A DNA stretch of 64,000 bases from Neobacillus bataviensis (GCF_019969725.1 NZ_JAHXYW010000003.1:310001-374000), one strand, 5' to 3'; counted from the stretch's first letter, positions 25,702 to 35,440 are shown. The notes: generated by a model from the letters alone, not told the origin. Numbers and translations: made by a program.

Positions 25702-26776
25702 GCGTTCCGCTTCTTGTTTTTTTCTTATGCTATTATTATCAGGGTGCTCCATTCTCCCGACCTCTATCGTCAATGAAATTGATATGGCACAGGGGGTTGG
25801 CTATGATTTGGCCAACAAAAAAGACATTAAGGAAACAATTGTATTTCCCATTTTTAAAAAAGATAAATCTTCTTTCACGGAAGTCAAATCAGCTCAAGGA
25901 CAATCTAGTAAAGGAATTCGTACCATCCTAAATAACGAAACACGTTATCCATTGGTAAGCGGCCAGCTGCGATTGGCTCTTTATGGAAAATATATAGCAA
26001 AAAAAGGGATTAATGATTTTGTGGATACGTTAAACCGTGATCCTTCTATCGGCAGCATTGTCAAAATGGCGGTTGTCGACGGTGAAGCTGAAGAACTGTT
26101 AAAGCTTAAGAAATATAAAATGGAGAATGTCTCCATTTACGTCCAAGAATTGCTGGAGCATAATATGAAACTCGGACTACTTCCAAGAACAGATTTACAG
26201 ACCTTTTTATTTCAGCAATTTCAAATAGGACAAGATCCTTATTTACCAATTATTAAAAATGTCGATGGTGACATAAGGATCACGGGCATAGCAATATTTA
26301 AGTATGATCAATATGTTACCTCCCTTTCAATGGACGATCTTTTCATATTTAAAGGTTTGGTTGATAAAAACAGGAATGGTTTACACCAATTTATATTAGA
26401 TAACGGAGATAAGTTAGTTCTCGAACAAGTCGATTCAAAGACAAATTATAAAGTAAAAGTTGTACACGGTAGACCAGAATTTACAATTCATCTTAAAATG
26501 AAAACAAAGCTTCAAGAGTTCGCTCCTTATGAGAAACAAAGGCTGGCTTTTGATAAGAAAAAATATCAAAAACTGGTTGAGCAGGCATCAGAGAAAAGCA
26601 TCTTAAAAATAGTCACTCAATTTAAGAAGTACCAAGTTGATCCATTGGGTTTGGGAGCAAAATATAAAGAACATTATCGCGGGTTTAATGAAAAAAAGTG
26701 GAATAGGTATTATCCCAATATAAAGGTTCATGTAATTGCCGATATAGACATCCGGCAGACTGGAATTATCGATTAA
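25694..26776 (+). CDS. Spore germination lipoprotein, GerA family C subunit
   Basis: A 360-residue lipoprotein. The N-terminus has a short charged segment, a hydrophobic stretch and the lipobox LLLSGC (Cys about 18), then the GerAC-type soluble domains, including the conserved VNEIDMAQGVGYDLA near 25-40. It is anchored on the outer face of the spore inner membrane as part of the receptor. It overlaps the B gene by 8 bp. The operon ends with the hairpin at 26785-26820. Confidence 0.9.
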   Translation: MVKRSASCFFLMLLLSGCSILPTSIVNEIDMAQGVGYDLANKKDIKETIVFPIFKKDKSSFTEVKSAQGQSSKGIRTILNNETRYPLVSGQLRLALYGKYIAKKGINDFVDTLNRDPSIGSIVKMAVVDGEAEELLKLKKYKMENVSIYVQELLEHNMKLGLLPRTDLQTFLFQQFQIGQDPYLPIIKNVDGDIRITGIAIFKYDQYVTSLSMDDLFIFKGLVDKNRNGLHQFILDNGDKLVLEQVDSKTNYKVKVVHGRPEFTIHLKMKTKLQEFAPYEKQRLAFDKKKYQKLVEQASEKSILKIVTQFKKYQVDPLGLGAKYKEHYRGFNEKKWNRYYPNIKVHVIADIDIRQTGIID

Positions 26777-26784
26777 CGATAACA

Positions 26785-26820
26785 TGAAAAAGACACCACA
26801 TGAATGAATGTGGTGTCTTC
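26785..26820 (-). terminator. Terminator between the ger and feo genes
   Basis: Perfect AAGACACCACAT/ATGTGGTGTCTT stem with a six-base loop. The minus-strand tail TTTTTCATG makes it the terminator of feoB; on the plus strand the stem could also end the ger transcript, although the tail there is not T-rich. Confidence 0.8.
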
Positions 26821-26826
26821 AAAAAA

Positions 26827-28200
26827 TTAAACCCATCCGAAAAATTTCACCGTTTGGGTAATAATCAACGGTACGATTATCGCAATAACGGTTGGGATCA
26901 GAAACGCCATGAACGTCCATTTCTTACTCTTGGTCTCTTTATAAATATTCAGCAAAGTAGTTCCGCAAGGATAATGCAGCAATGAAAACAACATCATATT
27001 CAATGCAGTTAACCAAGTCCAGCCGTGAGCTAAAAAGATTTTTTTCAAATCTACCAAGCTATCAACTTCAGTTAACGAACCGGTTGATAAATATCCCATT
27101 AACAGGATTGGCAGCACAATTTCATTGGCCGGCAGCCCCAAAATAAAGGCCATTAAAATGTATCCATCTAGACCTAACATTTTTCCAAATGGGTCCAAGA
27201 AGTTCACTGCATACATGAGGATACTCGTATCACCAATATATATATTCGCAAACACCCATGTTAAAATCGCTGCAGGTGCCGCAACTTTAACCGCCCTGAC
27301 TAATACAGACCAAGATTTCGTTAATGAAGAACGAATCACCGTGTCAAAGATTTTAGGCTTGCGATATGGCGGAAGCTCTAACGTATAATGGGTCGGAACC
27401 CCCTTTAGAGCGGTTTTCGATAGTACCCACGAAACGAAAAAGGTCACGATGATTCCGAACATGACAATTCCGACAATGACTCCTGTGGTGACAAGTGATG
27501 CCATCCCGCCTGTGAAACCTGCAGCCATAAATAACGAAGACAAAACAATTAAGGTTCCCCAACGTCCATTACATGGAACAAAGTTATTGGTCAAGATGGC
27601 GACCATCCGCTCCCGAGGGGATTCGATAATCCTTGTTGAAATAACAGCCGCGGCATTACATCCAAACCCCATTGCCATTGTTAAGGACTGTTTTCCATGG
27701 GCCCCCACCCTTTTAAATAAACGATCCATATTAAAGGCTACCCTTGGCAAATATCCATAATTCTCGAGTAACGCAAAGGTTGGAAAAAAGATCGCCATTG
27801 GCGGAAGCATGACACTTATAACCCATGTTGTACCACGGTATAACCCGAGTACAAGAATTCCATGGAGCCATTCAGGAGCATGAATAAAGGTAAAAAATTT
27901 GGTGATATAACCTTCCAGATAGCCAAAGAACTCTGCTATTAAGGAGGATGGAATATTGGCGCCCGCTATTGTTATATAAAACAATAATCCGAGCATCGCA
28001 ATCATAATCGGAAAACCAAAGATCGGTGATGTAAAAATCGCATCCAGTTTTTCCGTCCTCGTATCCCGTTTTGATTTTGTATAGGAAATGCCTTCCTGGC
28101 ATAATTTATGGCTGCGATCATAAAGTTGTTGAACAATATCATCCCTCAGCTTTGGTGTCGACAGCTCTTGAGCTTCAGCAAATATGTGTTGAATACTCAT
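26827..28200 (-). CDS. feoB: FeoB membrane part (Fe2+ permease), separate polypeptide
   Basis: A 457-residue membrane protein corresponding to the C-terminal half of FeoB. After a soluble linker it has two Gate (nucleoside-recognition) domains and the FeoB core. Motifs include MAMGFGCNAAAV and NNFVPCNGRWGT (about 195-230), with the conserved Cys of the pore. A second Cys lies in HYPCGTTLLNIYKE (about 410-425). It imports ferrous iron together with the G-domain protein encoded just upstream. The start codon lies 26 bp inside the G-domain gene, in another frame, with GGAGGCAGGTAGAGT before ATG. This is a split form of a protein that is usually one chain of about 700 residues. Confidence 0.9.
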   Translation of the reverse strand: MSIQHIFAEAQELSTPKLRDDIVQQLYDRSHKLCQEGISYTKSKRDTRTEKLDAIFTSPIFGFPIMIAMLGLLFYITIAGANIPSSLIAEFFGYLEGYITKFFTFIHAPEWLHGILVLGLYRGTTWVISVMLPPMAIFFPTFALLENYGYLPRVAFNMDRLFKRVGAHGKQSLTMAMGFGCNAAAVISTRIIESPRERMVAILTNNFVPCNGRWGTLIVLSSLFMAAGFTGGMASLVTTGVIVGIVMFGIIVTFFVSWVLSKTALKGVPTHYTLELPPYRKPKIFDTVIRSSLTKSWSVLVRAVKVAAPAAILTWVFANIYIGDTSILMYAVNFLDPFGKMLGLDGYILMAFILGLPANEIVLPILLMGYLSTGSLTEVDSLVDLKKIFLAHGWTWLTALNMMLFSLLHYPCGTTLLNIYKETKSKKWTFMAFLIPTVIAIIVPLIITQTVKFFGWV

Positions 28201-28891
28201 ACTCTACCTGCCTCCCGGACAATCTCTGATTTATTTCGTTCAATAAGGTTTCGTCCCCATCTAGCAATCTCAAAGAAACCCAGCGCGAAGATAATTGATT
28301 GCCTACGATTTCACGAACTTTTGGTTCAATTTTCTTGATTTGTTCTTCAATTTCTTCTGAATACGCCATTCTAACCGGGTTACATTCAATGGCTCCAGTC
28401 ACAATACGATCAAGGGTATCTAAAAGCATCGGAAAGCCTTTTTTGTTCCGTGCTGAGATCTTGATGACAGGAACCCCTAAGCGATTTGTGAGCAGACGTT
28501 CATTTATTTGAATCCCTTGTTCTTCAGCAACATCAATGAGATTGATTGCAATGACGACGTTTTTTGTCATCTCTAAAACTTGTAAAGCGAGATTCAAATT
28601 CCGTTCTAAAGATGTTGCATCGAGTACTACGAGCGTTACATCAGGCTTTTCAAAAACGATATAATTTCTAGCAACCTCTTCATCTTTTGAATTGGAAAAG
28701 AGCGAATAGGTGCCAGGGAGATCGATAAGTTGAAACGTTTTATCCTTAAATTGCACAGTGCCTTGGGCAAGGGAAACCGTTTTACCGGCCCAGTTGCCGG
28801 TATGCTGTCTGAGTCCCGTTAAGGCATTAAACAACGTGCTTTTGCCCGTATTCGGGTTACCTGCTAAAGCAATTCGATATTCAGTTCCCAT
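28175..28891 (-). CDS. feoB: FeoB G-domain (GTPase part), separate polypeptide
   Basis: A 238-residue TrmE/FeoB-like GTPase with no membrane segment. G1 is AGNPNTGKST (about 10-19), G3 DLPG (about 57-60), and G4 is NLID (about 117-120, the usual NxxD). A helical GDI-like domain follows and ends in YSTHIC. It should regulate the membrane part encoded immediately downstream, with which it overlaps by 26 bp. It overlaps feoA by 11 bp on the other side. All three genes are therefore translated in a coupled way. Confidence 0.9.
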   Translation of the reverse strand: MGTEYRIALAGNPNTGKSTLFNALTGLRQHTGNWAGKTVSLAQGTVQFKDKTFQLIDLPGTYSLFSNSKDEEVARNYIVFEKPDVTLVVLDATSLERNLNLALQVLEMTKNVVIAINLIDVAEEQGIQINERLLTNRLGVPVIKISARNKKGFPMLLDTLDRIVTGAIECNPVRMAYSEEIEEQIKKIEPKVREIVGNQLSSRWVSLRLLDGDETLLNEINQRLSGRQVEYEYSTHIC

Positions 28892-29135
28892 CAGATACCA
28901 GCTCCCCTTCTATTTTAGAACTTTCCTCTTCCCTTAAAGCAATCGTTGTTTGGCTGACACGAAAGGCAATTGGGTCACCCAAGGGGCTTTTCCGTACGAC
29001 CTCAACCAATGCGCCAGTCACAAATCCTAAATCTAATAATCTTCTTCTCATCACACCGTCCAGATTTAAAGAAGTAATTTTTATAATATTTCCTTTTTCA
29101 CCATTCACTAATTTCATTGTTTTAGGTTTATCCAT
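28881..29135 (-). CDS. feoA: FeoA, SH3-like ferrous iron transport protein
   Basis: An 84-residue SH3-like protein. The sequence MRRRLLDLGFVTGALVEVVR (about 29-48), then LGDPIAFRVSQTTIALREEE, is the standard FeoA pattern. FeoA helps the FeoB G-domain. A GGAGGGGAAAGAGAG site precedes ATG, and the gene begins the feoA-feoB-feoB operon. A perfect 19-bp inverted repeat about 90 bp upstream is a candidate iron-responsive operator. Confidence 0.92.
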   Translation of the reverse strand: MDKPKTMKLVNGEKGNIIKITSLNLDGVMRRRLLDLGFVTGALVEVVRKSPLGDPIAFRVSQTTIALREEESSKIEGELVSDGN

Positions 29136-29224
29136 CTCTCTTTCCCCTCCTTCAAAGTTTTTACCTTGTGCAACTTTTTGTTAATTATATGACAAAGATT
29201 CCGATTTTGTCACCTTATTTACAA

Positions 29225-29243
29225 AAATAATTAAGAATTATTT
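29225..29243. promoter_or_regulatory. Perfect inverted repeat, candidate Fur-type operator of feoAB
   Basis: AAATAATT-AAG-AATTATTT is an 8-3-8 palindrome. Size, AT-richness and position (upstream of feoA) fit a Fur box, but the match to the GATAAT-type Fur consensus is only partial. Confidence 0.35.
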
Positions 29244-29267
29244 TAAAAAACGTGACCCCTGTCCAAG

Positions 29268-29312
29268 CAAGAAAAAAAAAGCACGCTGCCAATTCAGGCA
29301 AAACGTACTTTA
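29268..29312 (-). terminator. Terminator of the helicase gene
   Basis: AAAGTACG...CGTGCTTT with an inner GCC/GGC pairing and a nine-base T-run on the minus strand, directly after the helicase stop codon. Confidence 0.7.
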
Positions 29313-31586
29313 AATAATTGTATACTCCCTCCATTCTTGGGGCAGGAGATTATAATATTGGGGTTGTAAAAAGCGATCATCAGCTAAAATGATCGTACCA
29401 TGGTCGTCTTCCGAGCGAATTAATCTTCCTCCAGCCTGCAACACCTTGTTCATTCCAGGATAAACATAGGCATAGTCATACCCATTTTTTCCTTGCGTGT
29501 TAAAATAATCCTTAATTAGATTCCGTTCAAAACATACCTGCGGCAATCCAACACCGACAACCACTACACCATTTAAACGATCGCCTATTAAGTCGACTCC
29601 CTCGGAAAAAATCCCGCCAAGGACCGCAAAACCAAGCAAAGTTTCTTTTTGATTTGGGGTAAATGCCTCTAAAAAAGCTTCTCTTTCTTCTTCGCTCATT
29701 CCTGCTTCTTGTAAAAGAGTATTCGTATCAGGATCTGCCAGTTTAAACTCCTCAAAAACAGAACGTAAATATTGGTGGGACGGGAAAAAAATTAAATAAT
29801 TGCCTGGCCGGTTTTTAATAAATGATTGGAGCATTTTCACTAACGGTTCCTTCGTCCGCTCTCGGTCTCGGTAACGTGTGGATACTGGCTTGATAAGAAT
29901 GTCCACCTGTTCTTTTTTAAAAGGCGAAGGGATTGATAAGAAGTAATCTTCTTCCTGCCCGCCAAGGATATCCTGGTAATAGGGAAGTGGCGATAAAGTA
30001 GCTGAAAAGAAAACTTTAGAGCGATACCCTTTTCCCATTTGCTTAAGCAATTTTGAAGGATCCATGCAAAAAAGCTTCACAATTAAATCCGTTTTCTGCT
30101 TTTCGCCATAAATCTTATAATGTTCGTCGAGAAGGTCTGCAATTTTTAAAAAGTTGTTTACCTTGAAATAGGCTTCCAATAGATGATTAGATGCTCCAGT
30201 TTTTAAAAGATCTTCTGCTGCATCCAAAAATTGGACAAGCTGAAGATATAGGTTTTCATCCAGTCCTCGAATAGAAAACTCATTTTGATTGGTATGTTCT
30301 TTTTTTATCGAAATAAACCAGGAATTCAGCCTGCTGGCCGCCTCATAAATCTCTTTGTTTACACCTTTGTAGTCTTTTTTTAATTGGAGAAACATCTCTT
30401 TGTTGATGAAAGCTGAAAACATTTCCCGCCCGCGATCTACTAAATTATGAGATTCATCGATTAGTAAGGCTGTCGACTTTTTCTGTTCCTCAAAAAGCCG
30501 CTTTAACGAAACTTGAGGGTCGAATATATAATTGTAGTCACAAATAATCGCATCGACCGCATATGCCAGGTCAATTGAAAATTCAAAAGGACAGACTTTA
30601 TGTTTTCTAGAATAAGTTTCAATTACAGCTCTTGTCATACTTTGTTCATTCGCTAATATATCGAGGATGGCATCATTTATCCGATCATAATAGCCATCTG
30701 CAAATTCACAATGTTCTTTTTGACAAATGGTTTCCTCTTTAAAGCACATCTTATCTTTCGCTGTGATAGTGACCGTTTTCAAACAAAGGCCGCTAGTTCG
30801 CATTCTAGAGAAGGCATCTTCGGCAGTGGTTCGAGTAATAGTTTTGGCAGTAAGATAGAAAACACGGTTTAAGTGGCCTTCCCCCATCGCCTTTACTGCC
30901 GGGTATAAGGTGGAAATGGTCTTACCAATTCCTGTTGGAGCTTTCGCAAATAAATTTTTCCCTTCAGAAATCGTTTTATAAACAGCACCGGCCAATTTCC
31001 GCTGACCTTCACGATATGTAGGAAATGGAAAGCTCATTTCCTTACAGCTTACGTTTCGTTTTTCACGATGCTGTACTTGCAGCTTAGCATATGGTGCATA
31101 TCCTTTGAGACAATCGAAAACAAATCGCTCGAGTTCTTCAAAAGTAAAGGTCTTTTTTATGTATTTTTTCTCTTCTGATTCGACATGAACATAAGTTAGC
31201 TGAACATTTATCTCAGGTAATTGGTGGTCCCTGGAATAAATATAGGCATACATTTTTGCCTGCGCCCAGTGAACTGGATATCCCTCTCCTTCAAGGGAGT
31301 GAAGCGTCTGGGAAAATGACTTGATTTCATCTATTGTCACTTCTCCCTCTTTGAATAAAAGCCCATCACATCTGCCATCTATAATGAAGGAAAGGTCCTC
31401 AAATGGAATTTCAATTCGGAGATATACTTCCTTTTGATCTCTCTCTTGATAGGTTTTTTGAATTTTTTGATGAATTCTTGTTCCATCTAGCAATGTCGCT
31501 TGTGATCGAAAACGAGAATCGATACTGCCGCTGCTGTACACATATTCAACAAGTGTCCTAACTGATATTTGAACATCTTTTTTCAC
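29310..31586 (-). CDS. XPD/DinG-like superfamily 2 DNA helicase with N-terminal nuclease-like domain
   Basis: A 758-residue protein. The first 170 residues have the PD-(D/E)xK-nuclease look (FIIDGRCDGLL ... EVTIDEIKS). Walker A is FAKAPTGIGKT (about 213-223). Four cysteines between about 272 and 325 (MCFKEETICQKEHC, then HKVCPFEFS) form a likely 4Fe-4S site, and DEAH appears as LLIDESHNL. The final part has SATLSPLPYYQDIL and QAGGRLIRSEDD (motif VI). DinG/XPD relatives unwind DNA flaps, D-loops and R-loops in repair. It is transcribed alone, divergent from the YqcI gene. Confidence 0.85.
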   Translation of the reverse strand: MKKDVQISVRTLVEYVYSSGSIDSRFRSQATLLDGTRIHQKIQKTYQERDQKEVYLRIEIPFEDLSFIIDGRCDGLLFKEGEVTIDEIKSFSQTLHSLEGEGYPVHWAQAKMYAYIYSRDHQLPEINVQLTYVHVESEEKKYIKKTFTFEELERFVFDCLKGYAPYAKLQVQHREKRNVSCKEMSFPFPTYREGQRKLAGAVYKTISEGKNLFAKAPTGIGKTISTLYPAVKAMGEGHLNRVFYLTAKTITRTTAEDAFSRMRTSGLCLKTVTITAKDKMCFKEETICQKEHCEFADGYYDRINDAILDILANEQSMTRAVIETYSRKHKVCPFEFSIDLAYAVDAIICDYNYIFDPQVSLKRLFEEQKKSTALLIDESHNLVDRGREMFSAFINKEMFLQLKKDYKGVNKEIYEAASRLNSWFISIKKEHTNQNEFSIRGLDENLYLQLVQFLDAAEDLLKTGASNHLLEAYFKVNNFLKIADLLDEHYKIYGEKQKTDLIVKLFCMDPSKLLKQMGKGYRSKVFFSATLSPLPYYQDILGGQEEDYFLSIPSPFKKEQVDILIKPVSTRYRDRERTKEPLVKMLQSFIKNRPGNYLIFFPSHQYLRSVFEEFKLADPDTNTLLQEAGMSEEEREAFLEAFTPNQKETLLGFAVLGGIFSEGVDLIGDRLNGVVVVGVGLPQVCFERNLIKDYFNTQGKNGYDYAYVYPGMNKVLQAGGRLIRSEDDHGTIILADDRFLQPQYYNLLPQEWREYTII

Positions 31587-31713
31587 TAAATCACCAACTC
31601 GAAATAAGAATACATGTTTGTATTTTTATTTTAACAGAAATAAACATAAAAAGTTGAATTTCTCACCGTCATTTTTAATTTTTCATATCTTGAGATTGAG
31701 AGGTGGGAGCTTA

Positions 31714-32445
31714 GTGAGTATCTATACAAAAGAAACGCTTCAGCAAATGGCTTTAGAACATTGGCAAAAGGATGCAATCGAAAAATTTGAAGCAAAAATG
31801 ACGGATAAATCCAAACCCTTCCCTTGTATTCCTGCCACCCAAGGGTACCAACTCCATCATTTTCGCTATGGTTTCGTAAGCAATTACAACGCAAAACAAC
31901 TTGCCATTATGCTTGAAGACTATTCAAACTGCTATCAAGAGCTGGGTGCCTTTACATCCTTAATTATTTTTTTTGAACCATTATGCGAATTACCTGAAAA
32001 GACCTCAGTTGAAAAATATGAGCAGCTATTTTGGGAACAGCTAAATGATCTTCATGCTTTGGATCAAAGGAAATGGCCAAATCATATACCTCTAAGTGCT
32101 CATAATTCATTATGGGAATTCTGCTTTCATGGTGAACAATATTTTATGTTTTGTGCAACACCTTCCCATAAAAATAGATTCAGCCGGCATTTCCCATATT
32201 TCATGCTTGCGATTACCCCGCGTTTTGTACTTGAACAATTTTCTTCTAATGAAGCAAAGGCAGCTAAAATCAAAGCATCGATTCGGAAACGTCTATCAGA
32301 ATATGATTCTATTGCCATACACCCTAATTTAAATACTTATGGAAAGAACGATAACTATGAATGGAAGCAATATTTCTTGCACGATGATGATACATCTTTA
32401 TCCCAATGTCCCTTCCATTCAGTAAAAAAAACAAGTAAGGACTAA
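31714..32445 (+). CDS. YqcI/YcgG-family protein
   Basis: A 243-residue cytosolic protein. The stretch DKSKPFPCIPATQGYQLHHF near 30-50 and the C-terminal HPNLNTYGKNDNYEWKQYFL match the YqcI/YcgG (also GntA-like) family, found in Bacillus and Gram-negatives. Related GntA was linked to heme-dependent N-hydroxylation of guanidine; here the function is unproven. I start at GTG 31714 because GAGGTGGGAGC lies seven bases before it; a longer frame upstream lacks such a site. A strong terminator follows. Confidence 0.8.
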   Translation: MSIYTKETLQQMALEHWQKDAIEKFEAKMTDKSKPFPCIPATQGYQLHHFRYGFVSNYNAKQLAIMLEDYSNCYQELGAFTSLIIFFEPLCELPEKTSVEKYEQLFWEQLNDLHALDQRKWPNHIPLSAHNSLWEFCFHGEQYFMFCATPSHKNRFSRHFPYFMLAITPRFVLEQFSSNEAKAAKIKASIRKRLSEYDSIAIHPNLNTYGKNDNYEWKQYFLHDDDTSLSQCPFHSVKKTSKD

Positions 32446-32466
32446 CATAGAGCCCTTACTTGTTCT
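32429..32466. terminator. Bidirectional terminator between yqcI-like gene and proA
   Basis: ACAAGTAAGG/CCTTACTTGT stem overlapping the end of the YqcI-like coding region. T-rich tails occur on the plus strand and, on the other strand, a T-run of eight. Confidence 0.75.
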
Positions 32467-32467
32467 A

Positions 32468-33709
32468 TTATATTCTAATTTGCCCTGTTCCCTGCACAAT
32501 CGCCTTGGTTGTCGTGATTGCCTTAAGTCCCATTGGGCCGCGGGCATGCAGCTTTTGTGTACTGATGCCAATCTCAGCGCCATATCCGAACTGTTCCCCA
32601 TCGGTAAACCTTGTAGAGGCATTATGATACAAGACGGCCGCATCTACAGCCTGGAAAAATAAACGGACATTTTGCTCGTTTTCACTAATAATTGCTTCTG
32701 AGTGTTTTGTACCATACTGATCGATGTGGTCAATGGCTTCGTTTATATCACTCACTATTTTTATTGCCAGTACTGGCGCTAAGAATTCTATTTGCCAATC
32801 TTCTTCATTCGCCAAACTGACAAACGAATATTTGGAAACTAATTCTTGATCGCCCCGCAGCTCGACCTCTTTTTCATGCAACATATTTATTAATTCAGAA
32901 ATATATGGCCAATCTTTTTGAATGAGAAGAGTTTCCGCTGCGTTACAAACAGATGGCCGGTGTAATTTCGCGTTTAAGGTTATCTCAGTCGCCATTTTTT
33001 CTTGTGCTGATTCATCTATAAAAACATGGCAGTTACCAACACCTGTTTCTAACACAGGAACCGTGGCATTTTGGATAACCGATTGAATTAACCCTGCTCC
33101 TCCGCGGGGAATAAGAACATCCAAGTATTGGTTTAACTTAAACATTTCGGAAGCAGTTTCGCGGCTTGTATCTTCTAAAAGATGAACAGCGTCTTCAGGA
33201 ATCGCTGTTTTAGCAAGTGCTTCCCGCATTACTTGCACAAGCGCCATATTGGAATGGAGGGCAGAAGAACTTCCTCTTAACAGAACCGCATTTCCGGCTT
33301 TTAAGCATAAGGTTGCGGCATCAACGGTCACATTGGGACGTGCTTCATACACCATGCCAATTACACCAAGCGGGACTCTTACTGTTTGAATATGCAAGCC
33401 GTTCGGTCTTTCCCAAGCCTCGGTGATCTCCCCGATGGGATCATCCAGTTTAATGACCTGATGGATGCCTTCAACGATTTGATCAATTCGCTCATCCGTT
33501 AACAATAAGCGGTCTAATAATGATGCCGAAATTCCATTTTCTTTACCGGCTGAAATATCCTTTTGGTTCGCTATTAAAATGCGTTCTTTTTCCATTAAAA
33601 TTTGATCTGCCAGTTTGGCCAGCGCTCGATTTTTTTCTTCGCTGGTAATCATTCCTAATTTCTTGGAAGCTACTTTTAATTTTTTTGCTTTTAATAACAA
33701 TTCGCTCAT
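32468..33709 (-). CDS. proA: Gamma-glutamyl phosphate reductase (ProA)
   Basis: A 413-residue ALDH-superfamily enzyme that reduces gamma-glutamyl phosphate with NADPH in proline synthesis. [19 protein letters not shown] (about 114-132), the catalytic Cys in [12 protein letters not shown] (about 254-265), and [20 protein letters not shown] (about 365-384, ending in RGPMGL) are typical. The gene begins 7 bp after the proB stop, so both are made from the T-box-controlled message. Length is normal. Confidence 0.95.
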   Translation of the reverse strand: MSELLLKAKKLKVASKKLGMITSEEKNRALAKLADQILMEKERILIANQKDISAGKENGISASLLDRLLLTDERIDQIVEGIHQVIKLDDPIGEITEAWERPNGLHIQTVRVPLGVIGMVYEARPNVTVDAATLCLKAGNAVLLRGSSSALHSNMALVQVMREALAKTAIPEDAVHLLEDTSRETASEMFKLNQYLDVLIPRGGAGLIQSVIQNATVPVLETGVGNCHVFIDESAQEKMATEITLNAKLHRPSVCNAAETLLIQKDWPYISELINMLHEKEVELRGDQELVSKYSFVSLANEEDWQIEFLAPVLAIKIVSDINEAIDHIDQYGTKHSEAIISENEQNVRLFFQAVDAAVLYHNASTRFTDGEQFGYGAEIGISTQKLHARGPMGLKAITTTKAIVQGTGQIRI

Positions 33710-33716
33710 TGAACGT

Positions 33717-34829
33717 TCACTCCTTTGGCATAATGACCCAATTATCGCGATGGATCACTTCTGCATGTTGATTTATCGAATAAACCTTGGATTGTTCACT
33801 TGGTAATCCCTTAACTTTAAGCAGGTCTTGAGAGGAATAATATACTTGCCCTTTCCCGACAATTTTTCCTTTTGGGTTGCGTACTTCCACCACATCCAGG
33901 GCATTAAATTCACCTGTTACATTCGTTACCCCTACAGGCAATAAGCTTTTCCCTCTTTGTACAATGGCCCGCTCTGCTCCTTCATCAATTTCGATGACCC
34001 CTCCAACTTGGGAATGATAGGCTATCCATTGTTTTCTCATTTGCATCTGTGTTTGGAAGGGTCCGCCGATATACGTTCCGTCGCCTTTGCCAGCAAGGAT
34101 ATCTACCAATTTTTCCTTCCCTGCCCCCGTTCCTACAAAAACACTGACACCAAGTGATAATGCTTTTTTTGCTGCTAACAGCTTTGATCTCATTCCACCG
34201 GTACCAACCATCGAACCGCTTTCACCTGCGATTCCCATAAGTTGTTCCGATACTTCCGGGATGAAATGATATTTTTTTGCTTCTTTCGATACTTTTGGAT
34301 TACCATCATAAAGTCCATTTACATCGGTTAAGATTATGAGGGCATTTGCATGTAAAAAACCACTAACAAGCGCCGAGAGCATATCATTGTCTCCGAAGGT
34401 CAGTTCTTCAATCGATACCGAATCATTCTCATTTATGATTGGAATGACCCCCCTTTGGAGAAGCTCCTGTATCGTATTGAAAAGATTATGGAACCTTATT
34501 TGACTATAGAAGTCCTCTCGAGTTAATAAGATTTGCCCTGGAACAATATTAAACTCTTTAAATAGTTGAATATAATTTTGCATTAAGAGTGCTTGCCCGA
34601 CAGCAGCTGCGGCTTGCTTCCCTGCAGTTGTTTTCGGACGGACTGAATATCCTAGTGATCCAAATCCAGCGGCCACGGCACCTGAGGAAATTAGGATGAC
34701 ATCATGCCCCTGCTTTTTTAATAGTGACAATGCCTCAACATGATCACGGATTTTTTCCTCTGATATCGCTCCAGAGGCATTTGTTAACGAGCTGCTTCCA
34801 ATCTTGACAACTACCAGCTGTTTTTTCAT
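33717..34829 (-). CDS. proB: Glutamate 5-kinase (ProB)
   Basis: A 370-residue enzyme with an amino-acid-kinase domain (about 1-255: [50 protein letters not shown]) and a C-terminal PUA domain (about 275-365). It makes gamma-glutamyl phosphate, the first step of proline synthesis, and is normally feedback-inhibited by proline. The PUA domain is the usual long form. Its leader carries a proline T-box and three 52-bp repeats. Confidence 0.95.
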   Translation of the reverse strand: MKKQLVVVKIGSSSLTNASGAISEEKIRDHVEALSLLKKQGHDVILISSGAVAAGFGSLGYSVRPKTTAGKQAAAAVGQALLMQNYIQLFKEFNIVPGQILLTREDFYSQIRFHNLFNTIQELLQRGVIPIINENDSVSIEELTFGDNDMLSALVSGFLHANALIILTDVNGLYDGNPKVSKEAKKYHFIPEVSEQLMGIAGESGSMVGTGGMRSKLLAAKKALSLGVSVFVGTGAGKEKLVDILAGKGDGTYIGGPFQTQMQMRKQWIAYHSQVGGVIEIDEGAERAIVQRGKSLLPVGVTNVTGEFNALDVVEVRNPKGKIVGKGQVYYSSQDLLKVKGLPSEQSKVYSINQHAEVIHRDNWVIMPKE

Positions 34830-34897
34830 CGTACTAACCCTCTTTTTTTAAAATTAAGCACCAAATTTAATTGGAATTTTATCTAGATTCCACGCTC

Positions 34898-35046
34898 ATT
34901 GAAGACAGTTTTACTAGATTTATAGCTAGTTTTGTCTTCAATCGGACTTATTGAGGACCTTTCCGCTAGTTTTCTAACTAGCTTTGTCCTTAATCAGGCT
35001 TATTGAGGACATTTCCACTAGTTTTCTAACCAGTTTTGTCCTTAAT
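34898..35046 (-). repeat. Three tandem 52-bp hairpin-forming repeats in the proBA leader
   Basis: Units begin at 34898, 34950 and 35002, exactly 52 bp apart (third copy shortened). Each reads ATTGARGAC...CTAGTT...AACTAG...GTCYTYAAT with an inner and an outer inverted repeat, so each can fold into its own hairpin of about 45 nt. They lie between the T-box terminator and proB and will be transcribed whenever the T-box reads through. Unit 1 differs from 2 and 3 by compensatory-looking changes (GAAGAC/GTCTTC versus GAGGAC/GTCCTT). Confidence 0.8.
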
Positions 35047-35092
35047 CCCGAGAATTATTGTCATGGACACTCTTTCAGTTAACGCCTAAAAA

Positions 35093-35345
35093 ATAAAAAA
35101 CGACTCTCCTGTCCTAAATTAAAGGACGGAAAAGTCGTTTCCGCGGTACCACCTTCATTGATGCAGAGCATAAAGCTCGCATCCACTTTCAACCCGTAAC
35201 GTGGGGCACGGCTTATGTTTTCATAAGCAGCTTTACAAGGGCAGGTTCAATCCTCTTTCAATGAGAAACCTTTCAGCCGGTGGGTTTCACTCTCTATCAC
35301 TTTCCAAAGATTTACTAGTCCCTTACCATTTCCAGTTTAATTTTC
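35093..35345 (-). promoter_or_regulatory. Proline T-box riboswitch upstream of proBA
   Basis: On the minus strand, AAGGTGGTACCGCGG (about 35142-35156) is the T-box antiterminator sequence. It is followed by a terminator stem AAACGACT...AGTCGTTT and a T-run (35093-35140). Upstream, Stem I has the GACTAGTAAAT element, GATAGAGAGT, and GGCTGAAAGGTT. The lower stem AAGGG/CCCTT encloses TTGAACCTG, in which CCT, followed by a purine, is the likely specifier for tRNA-Pro. This agrees with the controlled genes. Confidence 0.88.
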
Positions 35346-35402
35346 TTTGATTATCCTTAGAAATGGCCAAAATGTCAATAGAATTTTTAGAAAATTTAGT
35401 TT

Positions 35403-35440
35403 AAAATAAAAAGAACCAACTGGAAATATCCAGTCAGTTC
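35403..35440 (-). terminator. Terminator of the wrbA-like gene
   Basis: GAACTGACTGG/CCAGTTGGTTC stem (two mismatches) followed by TTTTTATTTT on the minus strand. Confidence 0.7.

Noticed and set aside
23111..26776. The ger operon as evidence of a particular germinant
   Set aside because: GerA family subunits do not reveal their ligand from sequence, so no germinant is claimed.
34898..35046. The three tandem repeats considered as a CRISPR array
   Set aside because: Repeats are contiguous at 52 bp with internal inverted repeats and no unique spacers; no cas genes are nearby. They are better read as tandem hairpins.
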